Assembly (NCBI RefSeq): GCF_000208865.1 | Contig: NC_018390.1 | Coordinates: forward strand, 4,606,270 to 4,670,269 | From: Neospora caninum Liverpool | Taxonomy: Eukaryota > Apicomplexa > Conoidasida > Eucoccidiorida > Sarcocystidae | Length of the DNA stretch: 64,000 nt | Reading direction: 5' to 3' | Part shown: one piece after another, positions 1-13,526 of the stretch | Layout of the letters: every line of letters begins with the position of its first letter | How positions within the stretch are numbered: position 1 is the first letter of the stretch | Notes under the pieces: generated by a model | The model's input: only the letters and a program-made list of their open reading frames with translations | Database searches by the model: none | What the model was told of the DNA's origin: nothing | Program-made: the position numbers and the translations under genes

Positions 1-2
1 AA

Positions 3-699
3 GGGCTGTACCTCACATGTGTGGTTGACGCAGAGAAATCTGGGGCAACAGAAGTAGCGACAAGCCTGAGAAATGAAGCCGCGATAAACTTGCATTTAGC
101 CATGAAGCAGATGGAGTGAGATATCTGGCCCTCGACAATGAAAAGCCCTTTTCGACTGGTTCTTGCGTCAGGCAGCTACTTGGACTCAACAGACCTGCCG
201 GTGATTGGCAAGCTTTAGCAGATCATGTGAGTGGTTCTTCGCAGCGGAATTTTTGTGTAAATTCGAGTTTCACGGAAGTGACATTCTCAGGGAACGATGA
301 TGTGGAGAGGCAAGAATAACGAAGTGGCTGGGCGCGCAGCAGCCATGCTGGATGACATTGCGGGAATGTAAGTGCAGCGGTACGCCGTTCTTATTTCGTA
401 CCAAACAGTGCACAATGCAGGTACGATGACGCCGGGCAGCGCCTGTTGCACATTAGGGAACAACGAGGGATCGTCGGAGACAGGATGCAAAAGCTATCAG
501 AGCTGCAGAAAAGCATCCAGGAAGCCCAGCAGGACCGGAAATTAACGGATCAGCCAGGGTTGTTGTATCGTCTGAAGGAAGTCCTGAACCAGACTGGAAC
601 AGAGAGCTTTCCAACTGGCGATGCCGGTATGTTATCACGCATCATACTGCTGAGCTTCAGAGAGAGGATGGTATTTTTGCAGTCAAGGGGTTCACCTGA
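3..699 (+). CDS. C-terminal part of an unidentified coiled-coil protein (5' end outside window)
   Basis: Five exons join in phase: 3-115, 172-226, 291-367, 421-626 and 683-699, each with GT donor and AG acceptor, ending in TGA at 697-699. The readable part is about 155 residues. It is rich in Glu, Gln, Leu and Arg, with a heptad-like stretch (RMQKLSELQKSIQEAQQDRK, encoded near 482-541) that predicts a coiled coil. No catalytic motif or membrane segment is visible. The exon upstream of position 3 is missing, so the N-terminus and any diagnostic domain are lost. I do not recognise the family. The arrangement recalls coiled-coil tails of nucleoporin or tethering subunits, but that is only a resemblance. 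The last exon adds five residues; if its acceptor is wrong, the frame stays open to about 976. Confidence 0.5.
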
Positions 700-2611
700 A
701 CATCCGGAAGGCTACAAGGATCGACTGCATCGTGCATATATCGTTTTGCGGCCGCTTGTTGATAGGTTATTTACCACGACTATCCGTGAAGGGCCAAACA
801 GCCCAACCGCCAAACGCAGTAGGAGACGTGGTAGTTCTTCCTTCTCGATTATTTCTGTGTCAGTCCTCAAGGATGAGAGGCAACATGTTGACTTGTGCGA
901 AGTGTCTCACGTTTTTACCCCTCCCGCTGTCCTTCAATACAATCAGGTTCATTATTCGAGAACCCAACGAGTGTGACACACGCAGTTGGTTTTCTTGCCG
1001 GTCGATAGTGCCTGTCCTTCCCCTCAGAATGCGTCTCGCCAGTGAGGGGTCCTCGCGTCAAAAATATGCCGCCGTGGAACACATTCGAACTCGACTCGAC
1101 TCGGCCGTTTTGAGCCCGTGGCAGCCGTAGAAAGAACCCTCCACCTCCGAGATTTGTGGACAAAAACGGCCCACTGCGGGGAGGTACAACGCTCCAGAGC
1201 GGCAGTCGGTTGGTCCACCGAGAACCAGCGTCATCAGGTGACACGTCCCTCATGCCTGGTATCGCCGGTTGCAGTTTCAGTGTGCTCTATAGAGAATCGC
1301 TGACGTTTTACTGGGAGCACGATGCACCGCTTTGCCTGAGCGCCTATCATCTGTTAGCCCTCTCCAGCTGTGGAAGTAGGTTGCTTAGACGATGGTTAAA
1401 TGGTTAATCCTTACTCTCACGAGTTGTTGAGGCAGTGGCCGTAGCCACTACACTTTTGTGATTCTTTACCAACAGATTCCACGAATACCGTGCCATGCGT
1501 TTCTACCGAAGTTTCCTCGTAAAGGCAGCCAGCTGACATCTCTTTGGACAGACATGCCTTTTGCAAAGTATCTCTTGGTGAATCTGTCGAGCGGGTCTTC
1601 CGCTTTTGTGCCCGTGCTGCTCCAATGAGGGGCAGTTCGTGTTAATCACGTTTCAGATGCGCTTCTGGAAGAGATTATGCTCAATAGGTCGTGTCCCCGA
1701 TAGAGAATGCCATGTTTCGCCAGGCAGCTCTACTGGTTGTCGTCGTGGATTTCAACAAGTCGTTCGTTTTGGCGTTCTTCGCAGTCACAAGTAAACAAGA
1801 GCGGAGTGCTCTTATGCATAGATGTATGTTAGTGTGTGACAAAAAGAAAACCTCTGCACACGTAACATTATATATTACATCAGTGGTGAACGGGTATTTG
1901 CTTAGGTGCTGACCGGTCGTGCTTCACAGCGAGAAAGCGAAGAAACCTGCTGTGGCTGACGAGGCGTTTTTTTCTGCGTTTGACTAGAACCACGGTGTAG
2001 GATTTCCACTCTTGACGCACCTCTCTGCGGCAGTACAAGGGTACACGCTGCTATTCGGGAAAGCTATTTCTCATAATTTCTTGCTTTCTTGAGCAGGGAA
2101 AAAAGTCTGCAAGGCTTGTGGCCCGACACCCTTCTTTATCTGCTGCCGCAGATTTGCATTCCCTTCTCTCTGACGCCGCTGGCCTACGCTTGGCAAGGCG
2201 ACCATTTTGTGCATTTCAGAAGACTGGTACGAAACAACACGTTCCACGGTGAGATTGGATTTTACCATCATGCTTCTATTTTCAAAGCCCTTGGAGTTTG
2301 AATTAACTCAGCTTCCTGATTTTTAAAGGGAACCACAGAAGGATATCCTGGACCCTCGAAAGCGAGAAGATTCGTATAAAAACGATTCATTCCACAACTC
2401 CAGACTGGAGTCCCAGACACCCCAGTGAATAGGGAGCTGTCTATCTCAGTCCGACACCACGTGCCTTTTTTGGGATGCTCACCCACTTAGGCGAGAAGTA
2501 ACTAGAAGCATCGTAGAACTGATCCGTCCTGCCGGTCAGAGCCGTAACCCAGTGTCGTGCCACACATAGAAACGGAAACACGCATCCCGTGTGCCGTCCG
2601 TCAGCTTCCCA
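700..2611. other. Intergenic region between convergent genes
   Basis: About 1.9 kb between the stop of the coiled-coil gene and the stop of the DUF1769 gene. Open frames here are short, overlap on both strands and cannot be joined through good splice sites. I see no RNA gene. It probably holds the two 3' untranslated regions. Confidence 0.5.
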
Positions 2612-5600
2612 TCAGTAAGACAACAACTTTTCGTGCCACATCTGGTACCTCCACAAGAATTTCCAGGAACCAGTCGGCGGCTGCCATTTAGACACATCTT
2701 CATCTTCGAGGCTTTGCTCGCCGTCCGGGTTGTCTCCTGTTGTTCCGTCGCCACCATCCGTCGAGGTCGACTTGCCGTCCCTGATCGAAGAGGACACGGC
2801 GCCTCTGTCCGATGAGGGGAGGGAGCTGGGAGACGGTGTGTCTGAAGTTCCGCGAGTTCCAGCAGACGACGTCTCATCTCGGATGAACGAATCGTCCAGA
2901 AGAGCCATTAGCTCGATTGGTTGGCGATTCAGGTAAGGCGCCAGATCCAACCGCATGACCCCGAGGTCAAACTCGTACGAGGACGGGTAGAAGATGTTCT
3001 GTTCACCACGCACACGGCAGCGACCGAGAAAACGCGCAGACGGGCCACAGTTACACATCATGCGGAAGACTTGCAGGAAGATATATCCCGCATCTCATCC
3101 CCGTTTTGATGCAGAGGCCGGTGAAAAGGGAAATAACTGGACAGAACTCATGAAGGCAAGTAAATGTGTGTAGTCACGTCTTGCGCTTTGTGAACAAGGA
3201 CGACGACGCCGACAGACGAAACAGTCACACCCACTTGGAAGACAATCCACGCGAATGCGAACGAAAAGAAGAGGACGAAGCACTGATGATGCAGTAAGAG
3301 TCTGCTGGCCTCTCTTGCACATGCAAAAACGATAGGTCACGTGTTGACAGCCCTACACGAAAACTGGTGTCTTCAGTTTTCCACGAACGTGCTAGATGCG
3401 CTACGAGATTCAGCTAGCGAGGTGAGAGGCTGTTTCTACACGGCTTTACCTGGAAGAAATCGAAAGTGTATATGTAGTCCGGGGAAAAGACCAGCTCCTT
3501 CAAAATCTTTCTATCCCCCATCAGTCTCTTCCGCTTCTCGGCTGATATGCCACCACACGAGAAGGGTCCGCCGAGCAGCCGGGTGTCTTCCTGAATCATT
3601 GGATTCGTGACGTCTGGCGGCGGGATGTAGAAATTTTCATCGTCCATATCATCAGAACTCGCGGAAGGAAGATTGTCCACTGGACGCTCGCCACTCCCTT
3701 CCTTGCGGTCTTGCTCCTCTCCCACCACTGCACTGGAGAGCCTGCGGGGCCTGGGATTAACAGACCATGCAGAACGCATGCAGAGCGACGGCTCTTTTAG
3801 GGGGAAGAGCTGGCACAGGGAACGGAACAGTGCAGACCACGTTTTCGGCTCTGAAAGAAGAGCCACGACGGCTACGCAGCACTGGACAAGCAAGAAATTC
3901 GCTGATGCTACTTTGAAGAGAGGGACATCTCTCCCGAGGTGTAGGAAACATGCACCCCCAACTGAACGAATCTGCTGGTAAAAATAACTCTCATATCAGT
4001 TTTTTCTGCCGCTAGGTGCTGCTGATCCGCGTTCATAAATCGACGCAGAAAACTTTCCTTCTTTTCCCAGGTCGGTCCTCTTGCACGCTTGAAGCGAACT
4101 GACGAACCTCTTCGCTGCATGCGCAACGTGAATCGTTTGCGCCACGCACACAGCTGGCGTGAGAAAGTATGGTTCGTTTGACGAGATGTCCTCCTGTTCA
4201 GGCACGACCACACAACGCAACGCAGAGATCAGCCCCGAGAATCACGCGGGACCTCGCACGCCCGCTTCTTCAGGCCAAAAGCACTAGGAGACATCCGCAG
4301 CTGATTCCTCTTCTGCACAGATCGTCCTGTTTGCTGTTTGAACGCATCCTTCACGGGTTATGAACGCCTCGCTGTCCTCCGAAGAAGGATGCCTACGGAA
4401 AAACCACCACGAGCGCTGAGGAAGCCCCACTGGGGGCGGCTCTGACGCAGGAGACAGGTTCCCGCCCTAGACTCAGTCATATCTGCTCAGTCATGTACGA
4501 GAAGAGAACCTGGCGGCCACTTGGGCCGTACCACCGCAATATCCGAGGAAGAAACGGGTGCACACGTCTACTTGCACATGCACACAGACACAAGCATTTA
4601 TTCGTCGTTGAACATGCCCAAAAGACACGTCCGATCAACCGGATCGAACCCCACACGTGTAGATCAGCGCGAGTTCACACCTCTGACAGTCGCCGGGATG
4701 CAAACACTTTGTGAGGGACCACGCACCTTGAGAGTGTCGGTGAGTTGCTTGACAACTTTCATCCCCATATTGACCATCCACCGAGGAGGGAGCGACCGCA
4801 GCCGGCGAGAGAAGACCTGGCCTGTGCACGCGAGACGCAGAGACGCGTCAGAGAAGATGCCCTCAGCGGAACCAGGAGGCTTCGGCAGGCAAACACAACG
4901 AATCCTTTCGAATGTCGAGAACCTGGTTGGAGTCTTCCGCGACTTGGCGGCGGCTCGACAGAACGGCAACACGTCCCCCGGGGCACGCCTTGCTCAATAC
5001 GTGAAGGAGAAAAGAGTCCGTTTCTCGAAGCAGCGCAGCCCGTTCACTCTGGTGTCACCCACGGCGAAAAGCTGGACCGAAGAGCCACGTACGGAGCGGG
5101 AGAAGCGCCTGTGCATGCGACCGAGTGCCTACACCGATATCGTCTTCGTAGTGTAGTTCACCTACCCGTCAAAAAGAAGGCGGGGACACATTCAGTGGGA
5201 TTATTTTTTCTCCAGTGTGCACAGCCGGGACGTCTTACCTGTCAGGACTTCGCCGATGCGATGAGGCTGCAAGAACTGTCCCTGAAGGAGCAAAAGAGAA
5301 GCCGCACATTTCCCAAGATTGCCAAAACTACGCCGTCGCTTGTCACCCGGTTCCCGTAGCTGTCCTTCCCCTGCAATGTCGCCGTCCCAGCAATGGCCGC
5401 GGCATCGAATCCCACAGCGTCACGCGACTGAAAAAGAAAAATTGAAACTCAGAACAAAAAAGCCTTCAGTGGATGCACGCCCGGAGAGGGGGAAGTTTTC
5501 CACAATCACACGTCTAGCCCGAACCGCGTGGGGGTTCTGCAGGAGCCTTATTGGCAGAGATATGCCTGCCGCTCAGTCTACGAAACAGTTGATTATCGAG

Positions 5601-6120
5601 CGCCATCGCGTGCAAAAAAAAGAAGCGTCGAGTGTGCGTCACTCTTTGTTCACGCCATGAAGCCCCGAAGATGTCCTTCGCAAATAGGTCACCTTCGGTC
5701 TCGTTTCGACAGCCTCTTTCGTGTTGTCAGGTGCCCACGAACAACCCTCCGTCTCCGTACCTGAAAGCAGGCCTGCAAATAGCGTTTCTTCGAGTCCGTG
5801 TACACTTCCCCGCCAGGCGACCCGCCGACTGGTGCCAGTCGAATGACAGCACTGCACACAGAACACCAGAGAAACACATGGGAAACTTGAGCGGACGAGA
5901 TCTGGCCACAGGGGCTTCACTAGCACTCCTCCAGTGTATGTATGCCCCACCCGTCTCCGCGCACACGCACCACCGCCTCCGTGAGCATGGCGATGCAAAA
6001 CGCGCAAGCAAATTCGGGAAATCAGTTCGAGGCGACAGGTCCGCCTTCTTAGTCATCTTTCACAGCGCAGATTCCACACTTACACGCCGCGGAAAAAGGG
6101 ATTCTCGAACCAGTGGATCG
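2612..6120 (-). CDS. DUF1769 (UPF0590-type) family protein, multi-exon
   Basis: Exons on the minus strand, all phase-consistent: 6084-6120, 5761-5851, 5239-5281, 4727-4821, 4108-4193, 3450-3750 and 2612-2998 (stop at 2612). Conserved blocks in order are NPFFRGVAVIRLAPVGG, KKRYLQACFQGQF, EVLTGQVFSRRLRSLPPRW, SNEPYFLTPAV, QEDTRLLGG, FSPDYIYTFDFFQ followed by NIFYPSSYEFDLGVMRLDL, and YLNRQPIELMA. This order matches what I remember of the DUF1769 family, known mainly from fungi, with the usual pattern (VYTFDFY, then a GQP-like block). Acidic Ser/Asp-rich inserts separate the blocks. The function of the family is unknown. The first exon or exons, with the start codon, were not found; a candidate ATG lies near 6263. 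The family call is from memory of its consensus, not from a search. Confidence 0.72.
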
Positions 6121-6695
6121 CTGCAGAAAGAAACAGAAAGCACCAAACAGTCAATGCGACAGAAAAAGGACAGCCAACAAACTGGTGAACGCGTTCACGA
6201 CACAGCCTTCCGCATCGCTACAGGAACCGGGAAACACGCGTGAATTCAAGTGAAAATTTCATCAGCTGTTCCGTGCGGAGGAGAAACCGGCGACGACGTG
6301 CCGGGAACAACGGCGGAAAAATTGAGCAGAGAAGGGGCGGGAGAACAGCTGAGTCTTCTCTACGCACTGGTCGTCATTTCTAAACCTGACGACTGAAGCT
6401 GGCCTCCCGCGGTGTCCCCGCGACGCCGTTGCATAAGTTGAGAAGAGTTAGCTTTCGCCACAGTACAGCCGTCCTGTTTCTTGTAGGTGCGGTGCGGCGA
6501 ATCTGCTCCTGTCCACCTCACCGCGCGTGGGGTCATCCAACTGCTTCGTCATGTACATCATGGGCGCGCGAGGGTAACGGACGATCGGCATCTTGCCACG
6601 AGTGCTACTCTGCGCCACATGAGCACGAATAAAGAAGCATCCGCATAGAGCATGCGCCTTGTGCCCGTCCTAAGAAAAGCGCGCGGCTTTCTCTG

Positions 6696-6731
6696 CCGAG
6701 CGTCTGTGAAAGTGACATCACAGACGCTCGG
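6696..6731. repeat. Perfect inverted repeat (14-bp arms, 8-nt loop)
   Basis: Left arm 6696-6709 reads ccgagcgtctgtga and right arm 6718-6731 is its exact reverse complement, with the loop aagtgaca between. It lies between two minus-strand genes, just downstream of the stop at 6947. It could form a hairpin in RNA or a cruciform. The role is unknown. Confidence 0.8.
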
Positions 6732-6946
6732 TGACGCCAAAGCCGTACGCTTGGTAGGACCTAGACACGAGGTCGCGTCGACGAAGGCGTTGCGCGTCAC
6801 CGTCGTTGCTATCCATTTCAGACTCGGCTCTTTATTGCTCACGGCGAAAACGGAAGCTCGGGCTTCCTCTCTAACCTCCACACCCTCGCCGTTTTCCCCT
6901 CGACAGAAGTTGCACGACTCCATTCTCGCGCGTGAGACACGCCTGA

Positions 6947-9047
6947 TTACACTTGCCTTAGCCCCCGGGGAACCCAGAAAACAGCAGTGGCGCGCCCCGA
7001 CATGAGCTGTAAAAGCGTGGAAGGTCGGAGAGCTTTCCTTACCCGAGAAGACCCCTTCGTTCGCGCCGCTTTATGTCGGGCAGCAAGCGCGGTAACTTTG
7101 TCGACAACCCACGCCTCTTCCGTGGCTCTCAGGAACACAGGCCGCTGAGGCCACGTTTCAACAGGAGGAAGATCCGCGTCTGCAGTCGGCGGAATCCTCT
7201 CGCGGTCGAGAAGAGAATGCGAGGACGACCTGGCGCTCGTCAACTGTCGTTGAGACTCATTCAGGTCCGCGCGTCGCCCAGCAGACTCGCCGGACGCGTG
7301 GTCTCGGACGGGCGTTTCCTCCAACCGAACTCCTTTCCCCGCGCCTTCCGCCCGTTCCTGACCTGCCCTCAGTTGCGTCCAGGACGAAGAATCCTGTTGC
7401 CGCAAACGTTCTGCCGTTTCGCGGGCCTGTTGCTCGTCCCAGCTCTCGGTGGGCTGCACTCGTAGGGTGTACAGACACCAGCCTGAGTAGATGTAGGCCG
7501 CAACGTACAGCCAGAAAACCGCTGAACGGAAAGCTGGGTCTTCTGCGGAGAACCCCGGCAGCTGCCCAGAATTGAGGAACCCCAGAACAGAGAGCCCCAG
7601 CTGCAGCCCCAAAACGACGCGGATGGTTCGCAGCGACATCCACATTGTCCGGTTTTGCACCCTTAAATGCAGGTACGCCTCAGCTAAGCTCCGAGTTGCG
7701 CCCGTCGTCCCGTGACCTCCGTCAACCACCGATGGTTTGGCTCTCTTCGAACTTTGGAAGTCTCTCTCCATCCTAGCACGTCCGTGCAAATCTCTGACGC
7801 CAAGATCCTTCCCATCTGACGCCGCGCCGAGCACTCGGTCTTCGTTTGGAGCCGCGGCGGCCAGGCATCTTGCCCCAGCCGACCTCCGGGGGGCGTGCCG
7901 AGAGACACTGTCCCGGTTGGACGATGCAGGCGGCCCACTGCCAAAGTCGTCTTCCTGCAGCGGGTAGTCCTGCGCACCAGAAACAGCACAGGAACGTCGC
8001 CGGTGCGACTGTGTCATGCGGCGCTACTGACCACCTACCCAGTGAGAAGACTCCGTGACGCTCGATCTTACGGACGGAGGCAGCGCGAAGACATCGACAC
8101 GTACCTTCGCACCATGCTTACGTTTCCAGAGCGGCCCCCTTACATGCAAATGTGCGGGTGAGCGTGAACACAAGAACTGTTCAGCGCCGTGTGTCTGCTT
8201 TTCTGTACGTGAGTCTCGCGGCCGCGGACACGGCCAACTTTGTGCCGCTGCAGATGGTTCGGGCCGCGGCGAGAAGAGCCGCATTCAATACCACTCGCGA
8301 CGCCTACGGTTGTAACGCTAAACCCTAAAGGACAGGAGTGAAGGAGACTGACGAGCGACAAGGGAAAGCTGCCCGCGTCTGCCCTACAACGAAAAGCCCG
8401 GGAACCACCTCGCCCAGCAGAGGCGGCACGCATGCGCCAATGCGTCGTACCGTGTCTCCAGCAGCAGGCGAGGTTGAACTGCGAGTGCAGGAGGTAGAGC
8501 TGAGGAAGCCGCCTTGGCGCACGGGAGAAGGCAACCCGTTGTGGGGAGAGGCCGACGTGCCTCGAGGACACGCTTCGGAAGATCCAGGGGAGGTCAGAGC
8601 AGGCAAGCTCTTTGCGTCCGCGTTGTTGCCCGACATCCCCGCTGTCTGATTTTGTCCCCCGGGCAAACTTCGACCCTGCTTCCCAGCAGGCTGGTCCAGA
8701 AGTTGCAGTTGTGACCACTGCCGCTTCAGATTCTCATGAAACGACCAGAGAGCATCCGAGATGGAGGAGCCTTTCCTAGTGAACGCGTCACTAGCCTTTT
8801 CTCCTCTTTCACTCTGTCGGTGAAAGCCGCCCATTGTCGACGACGCGCTGCTTGCCTCCTCGTGGAAATCGTTACTGGTGGCCCAGCCTCCGGTCCTGTC
8901 AAAAGTTGGCCTTCCCTCCCTATCTGTGCCGCTGGAAGGGAGGGTTGAGACTGGATCAGTCGAGCATGCAGCCAGGGGATCCGAGATCGAGGTCGTCAGA
9001 GGGGCATTGCGCAGGTACGACGTGAAGGTGTTGTACGCTTGTTCCAT
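6947..9047 (-). CDS. Hypothetical protein with two predicted transmembrane segments
   Basis: Two exons are proposed: 8451-9047 (ATG at 9047, donor ACG|GTACGA) and 6947-8023 (acceptor after TAG), phase 0, about 557 residues. The first exon is Ser/Gly/Pro-rich and looks disordered. The second holds two hydrophobic helices, VVLGLQLGLSVLGFLNSG and FWLYVAAYIYSGWCLYTLRV, separated by about 20 residues, followed by a charged Arg/Glu-rich tail. This resembles a small integral membrane hairpin. I do not recognise the family. Uncertainties: the second exon could be a separate gene starting at its own ATG (8017). A strong donor (CGG|GTAAGG at 7043/7042) near the 3' end could splice to an unseen exon instead of using the stop at 6947. 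Confidence 0.55.
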
Positions 9048-12000
9048 GGAAGGCAGGTCGTGGTGGAAACCACGCCTGCCGCGGTGGAAAAAAGACGACG
9101 CTGGGAAACACAGTGACCAGGAGCGGCAGCGATGCTTGGCCACCGAATGCAGCGAAATGAAACAACGCCAACAAATCCCGTTGTGTTAGGGGACCTGTGT
9201 TGAAATCAACAAAACCGGACACTCACGAAAGCTGCCATAAAGTGTAGCGGTGTAAACGGAACGGTCGTTGCGAAAAACGTGAACCAGACTTCAGCCTGAC
9301 CACCAACATGCACACACACAACAGACATAATCTCAACCTGCGTTGCCTTTTTTGGGTTGACAGTTAAGTTTTCGAGAACAGACGGAAGGAGGGGAGAGCA
9401 ACACATAAACTGGGGGACTACAGTCACCCTTTCTCCCAAAACGCGTCAGGAAAATGATCTGATGGAATGTAAGCGATACTCCTTGGGCTCTCGTCCACCT
9501 TCCTTCCCCGTGGGCAATCTGTCGCTAGGAAGGAATAAACGGGCCACACAAAATTGGAGAGGGAACCGCAGTCTCAGCGAACGACGAAAAAAAGTTTACC
9601 GATTATAAAGGAAACATAAACTTTCGTTTTCACCGATGCCTCGCGAGAACGGCTCGTCTCGAAGACATCCCGCCGTGCAGTGCACAAATAACACGAAACA
9701 CCAGATGCCTCTTCGAGTCCAAAGAGGAAGGATTCCTCTAAACCTAATGCCCGGTAAAGGGACAGGAGGAACCGGGTTCTGAACAGTTTTTTCAAAGGGA
9801 CGCCCTCGGCAGAGGTCTCTGCGGGGAAACAGACGGCGTGTATCCAAAACGGCCCGACGAAGAAGACTGAATTTTGCGATCGTTGCATTTGCACATTGCA
9901 AGACCCCGGGCCACCATCCTGCATGAGAGACAATGCATTAATCTGTATACCTTAGCTTCGAAGACAAAAAAACGACAGAGGACGGCCGATATGTAAAATC
10001 CGGGGACACTCTTTATCCCAAAGAACTAACGGAACTGAAGTTTCACTACCGTCAAACTCCGACTTTTCATCCTCGGCCGACGGCGAGGTCACACGAAATC
10101 CCTCCTCACCGGGTTGTTGGTGGGAGGTCCACAACGAGATGAGAAAAGCGGGCGTTGCTGCCAGTGTGACCATCGATGAGGCGCCTTAGCGCTATGTTTC
10201 GACGCGATAAAACGGTGCTTGAAGGTGAGACAGAAAGAAATCTGAGCTCACTCTGCGTGTAGTCGCACCATTACACCGGAAGTGGGATCTGCGGGTGGAC
10301 TGTTCGTTCCCAAAAAAGAGGGCGGGTACTCCGAAAACAGTCCGCGGATCCGAAAAACCCTAGGCTAGCGATAAAAAAGCGACACACACGGAAGGCGCGT
10401 ACGAGAGGCGCGGGCCTCTGCCGGCTGACTGGGTTTTCACGTTTTTCACGTACAAAGTTTCTGGTGCAACTCTGTATGAGACTTTATGACGAAGTGCTTT
10501 TGTCTGACTGTCACTCTTCACGACTCCGCTCGCATGTACTTCCGTAGCTTCTGCAGCATTCCTGAGTGGTGGCTGGCCCTAGCGTACCGAGATGCACGTC
10601 TCGTCTCGTGTTCCCCTTGCGCTGAGCACTCCCCGACAACTTTTCAAAGCCGCACCGTTTGAGGTCGTCGACAAGTGAAGACATCTGCGCCACAGGCGCC
10701 GAGAACTCTCGGGGTGTTGACCTCGATTACACGGGTACCTTCGGTTCTGTTTCGAAGACCGCTTGAGGCGTCCGAGTGTTAACTCTGTTCGTTTCATTCT
10801 CTACACCCCCCGCTCAAGTGCCCTCGTGGGCTGCCGTCGTTGGCCGCCGACCCCGTTAGGACAGAAGTGGCTGAGGAATCCGTCAGAGGCAAGCGAGGCA
10901 GAAAGATCCACGGCGAAAACAACGACACAGAGGCGGATGAGCGTTTGCTTGTTAACTGGGCTGGAATAGCAGTTCTGGAGCAGGAGAGCGGCGTCTCATC
11001 CAATACCCCTGGAACTGCAATCATCCCTCCGTTCGGGCACTTCGAGGTAGCACCCATTCCTCGCTAGCTGAATGAAGAATGCGTTCTGGCGTCGCGCGAC
11101 GAAAGCCTTTGTTACTGATCGAGACATCTGATCGTGCTGGGTTCTTTGAAATTCGAGGAGGCTACTGCGAAGACCTTGCGTACCCACATTGACACCAATA
11201 AAGATATGAAGCCACTCTTATCGGCAAGAAACATCGTGGGAATCGCGTCTCGGGTATTTTTGGACGCTCAGCCTCGCCAAAGGAATGCCTGTATTTCGTA
11301 CATTACCTTTTGGGGCCGGCAGATCGGCTACTAAAAAGGGAGTGAACAATAAGCGACAGATTACTCCCTTACGCTACATAGATGGTAAGGTTCAACCTTT
11401 TCAGTCGCCGCACGGCGCCGTGATGACAAAAGTTCTGTAAGTTTGCACAAGGAGGAATCGGCCAGTTTTGTACCTTGGACTGCGACATGCTTATCACAAG
11501 CAGGACCGTCTAATCGGGAACAGCAGAGTTTCCGAACACTTTTACTCGACCACTTCACTAGCCTGGAAGGCGCAGCGTTACCAACGGGCGTTTCTAGAGA
11601 AGCCGACTCTCCTTTGAGCACATCCGAAGATTCGATTCGAACGCTCATCTGCGAAGGTTTCCGTTCAAACCAAAAGGCGTTCTCTCTCACGGGCAAAAGA
11701 AGTGACAACACCACGCATGCACGAGAGATCGAAGCCGCTTCGGATACCGATACACGCCAGCTTTGGCACGTAGAGACGAGGCTGTGTGCGCCTCTAAACA
11801 TGCCTGCGCGCGCGAAAAGCGCTTCTGTCCATTTTTCCTCCTATACGTTTCGGCTAACATTCAAGGACGTGTTGCGTCTGAAACTGCTCCTGCAAGAGCA
11901 GTGATGGGTCGTTCACGACTACCGGGCAGCAAACGGATGTGGCCTCTCCGTGGACGACCGGGAAGTCTCCTGTCTTGGACATCCTTGGCTACAGAAACGC

Positions 12001-13526
12001 CGTCATGGCATCTGACGTCTTCAATTCGTGAATATGAGCCGCTGGGTTGTTCGGCCGGCTTCCACGGCTGCGTGCAAGTAAACATGAATGCGGGGCACAC
12101 ACGCGAACTAAGCAACGATTTGCAGAGACGGAGCACTGGAAACAGTGGAAATCACGGCGGCATCCCGGTTGCATTGCTGTAACATGGCTGTACTCTGCGT
12201 AGCTATATTATTTGTATGCATGCATCTGTGCAAATTGCACCTATGTGCGAGTAGTGATACGTCAGATGGCCTGATAGTAATCAGGAGCGCAACCGTTCAG
12301 GTGATAGCCGTTACAATAGCGATCACAACTTTCTTCCGGGGATGGGACGTTCGTGTGAACTCTCATCTGCATCCTGGCTCAAAGGCGCTACGGATGGCGG
12401 CAAGAAAGTCTGCACATACGTATGTCCTGGTTGCCGGTGCCGAGGAGGGATTCCTGCTTGCAGACCCACTGAAAGCACGAACAGCAAACATTTTCCAGCA
12501 CAACAGCCACATGTCCTTCATGCTGTTTTCTGGGGTGTCTCTGTTCACCGTCACTTCAAACTGCTCTTTGAAGAGAGCGGTGTTTTCCTGCCGTATACAG
12601 AGGGCTCCGGTCTTGCACACATAAACCCGCCGCTTGTAAAGCTGCATAGATGACGAAAGACTGCGAAGCACGTAGCTTCCAAAGTAAAAGGCAGAGCGAC
12701 GAGCAACTAAAGCCTGAATCCGCGAGACAGTTATACCGTGTGAACCACACGGGAAAACGCCCCAGACTGGACTTCCCTGCCTACGGACCCTCCGCGTGCC
12801 TGCACATGTGGCGGGTACGCTGTGGTATCGGAGAGGCAACAGTATTGAAGTGACACAGGAACGTTCGCATTCCGTTTTCAGATCTAAATGTGCGTGTGTG
12901 AGCGGGTGGTTTCAAATCGTCCATTTTTGGCTTGGCCTGTATCCTTTCTTCGCCCGAAAAAGCGCGAGTGGACGAGGTCACGCGGGTGGGCCGTCGTTAA
13001 TCGCTTTTTTTCCTAAGCGCGCATGTTGAGACTGCATGCGCCTGGGCAGGCAGACACGAAACCTCTTTTCGTGGTCCAAGCCCGTGGCTGAAACGAATTT
13101 ATCCTTTTGGCGTCCACACAGGCCCTCTTTCACCTCCGATTTTCGTGTTTACATCCCGTGAATGCCAACCGCGTGTGTGCAGGAGAAAGCGCGAGTCTTT
13201 TCTTCTTCGTTTTGCCGCCCGATGAGGCTCGGTTCCGGGGGTCTGCTAAACATGTTTAACTGGCCGTGTCTGCATTCGACTAGCACATGGGGGCTTGAGC
13301 GTAGCAGCCTTTAATGTGGACGCTTTTTTTGGTCCCTCTCGCCACGTGCAACGTTCCTGACGATCCCAGGCAAGTCTCCCTTTCGGTTTTAGATTTTCCC
13401 CCGGTCTTGACGGAATCGCCGTTGCGCTGGTAACGACCTGAACGCCCCTGCCGCCTTATACGAGGGCCTCGAGCCCCCGTCTTTCCGCGACATTCTCGTT
13501 CCTTTCCCGTTTCCGCCTCTTGAAAC
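9048..13526. other. Long intergenic region upstream of VPS51
   Basis: About 4.5 kb without a gene I can support. Several frames of 100-150 codons exist (for example both strands of 11361-11904), but they overlap in opposite directions and show no family motif. The part next to VPS51 (roughly 12.8-13.5 kb) is probably its promoter and 5' leader. It carries the palindrome TGCATGC at 13033-13039. Confidence 0.45.
13033..13039. promoter_or_regulatory. TGCATGC palindrome upstream of VPS51
   Basis: An exact TGCATGC sits about 490 bp before the VPS51 start codon. In Apicomplexa this word is a known AP2-factor binding core and is enriched in coccidian promoters. One 7-mer is expected now and then by chance, so the call is only suggestive. 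Confidence 0.25.

Noticed and set aside
11361..11904. Overlapping frames of about 150 codons on both strands
   Set aside because: Neither has a motif or a well-placed start, and each can be explained as the shadow of the other.
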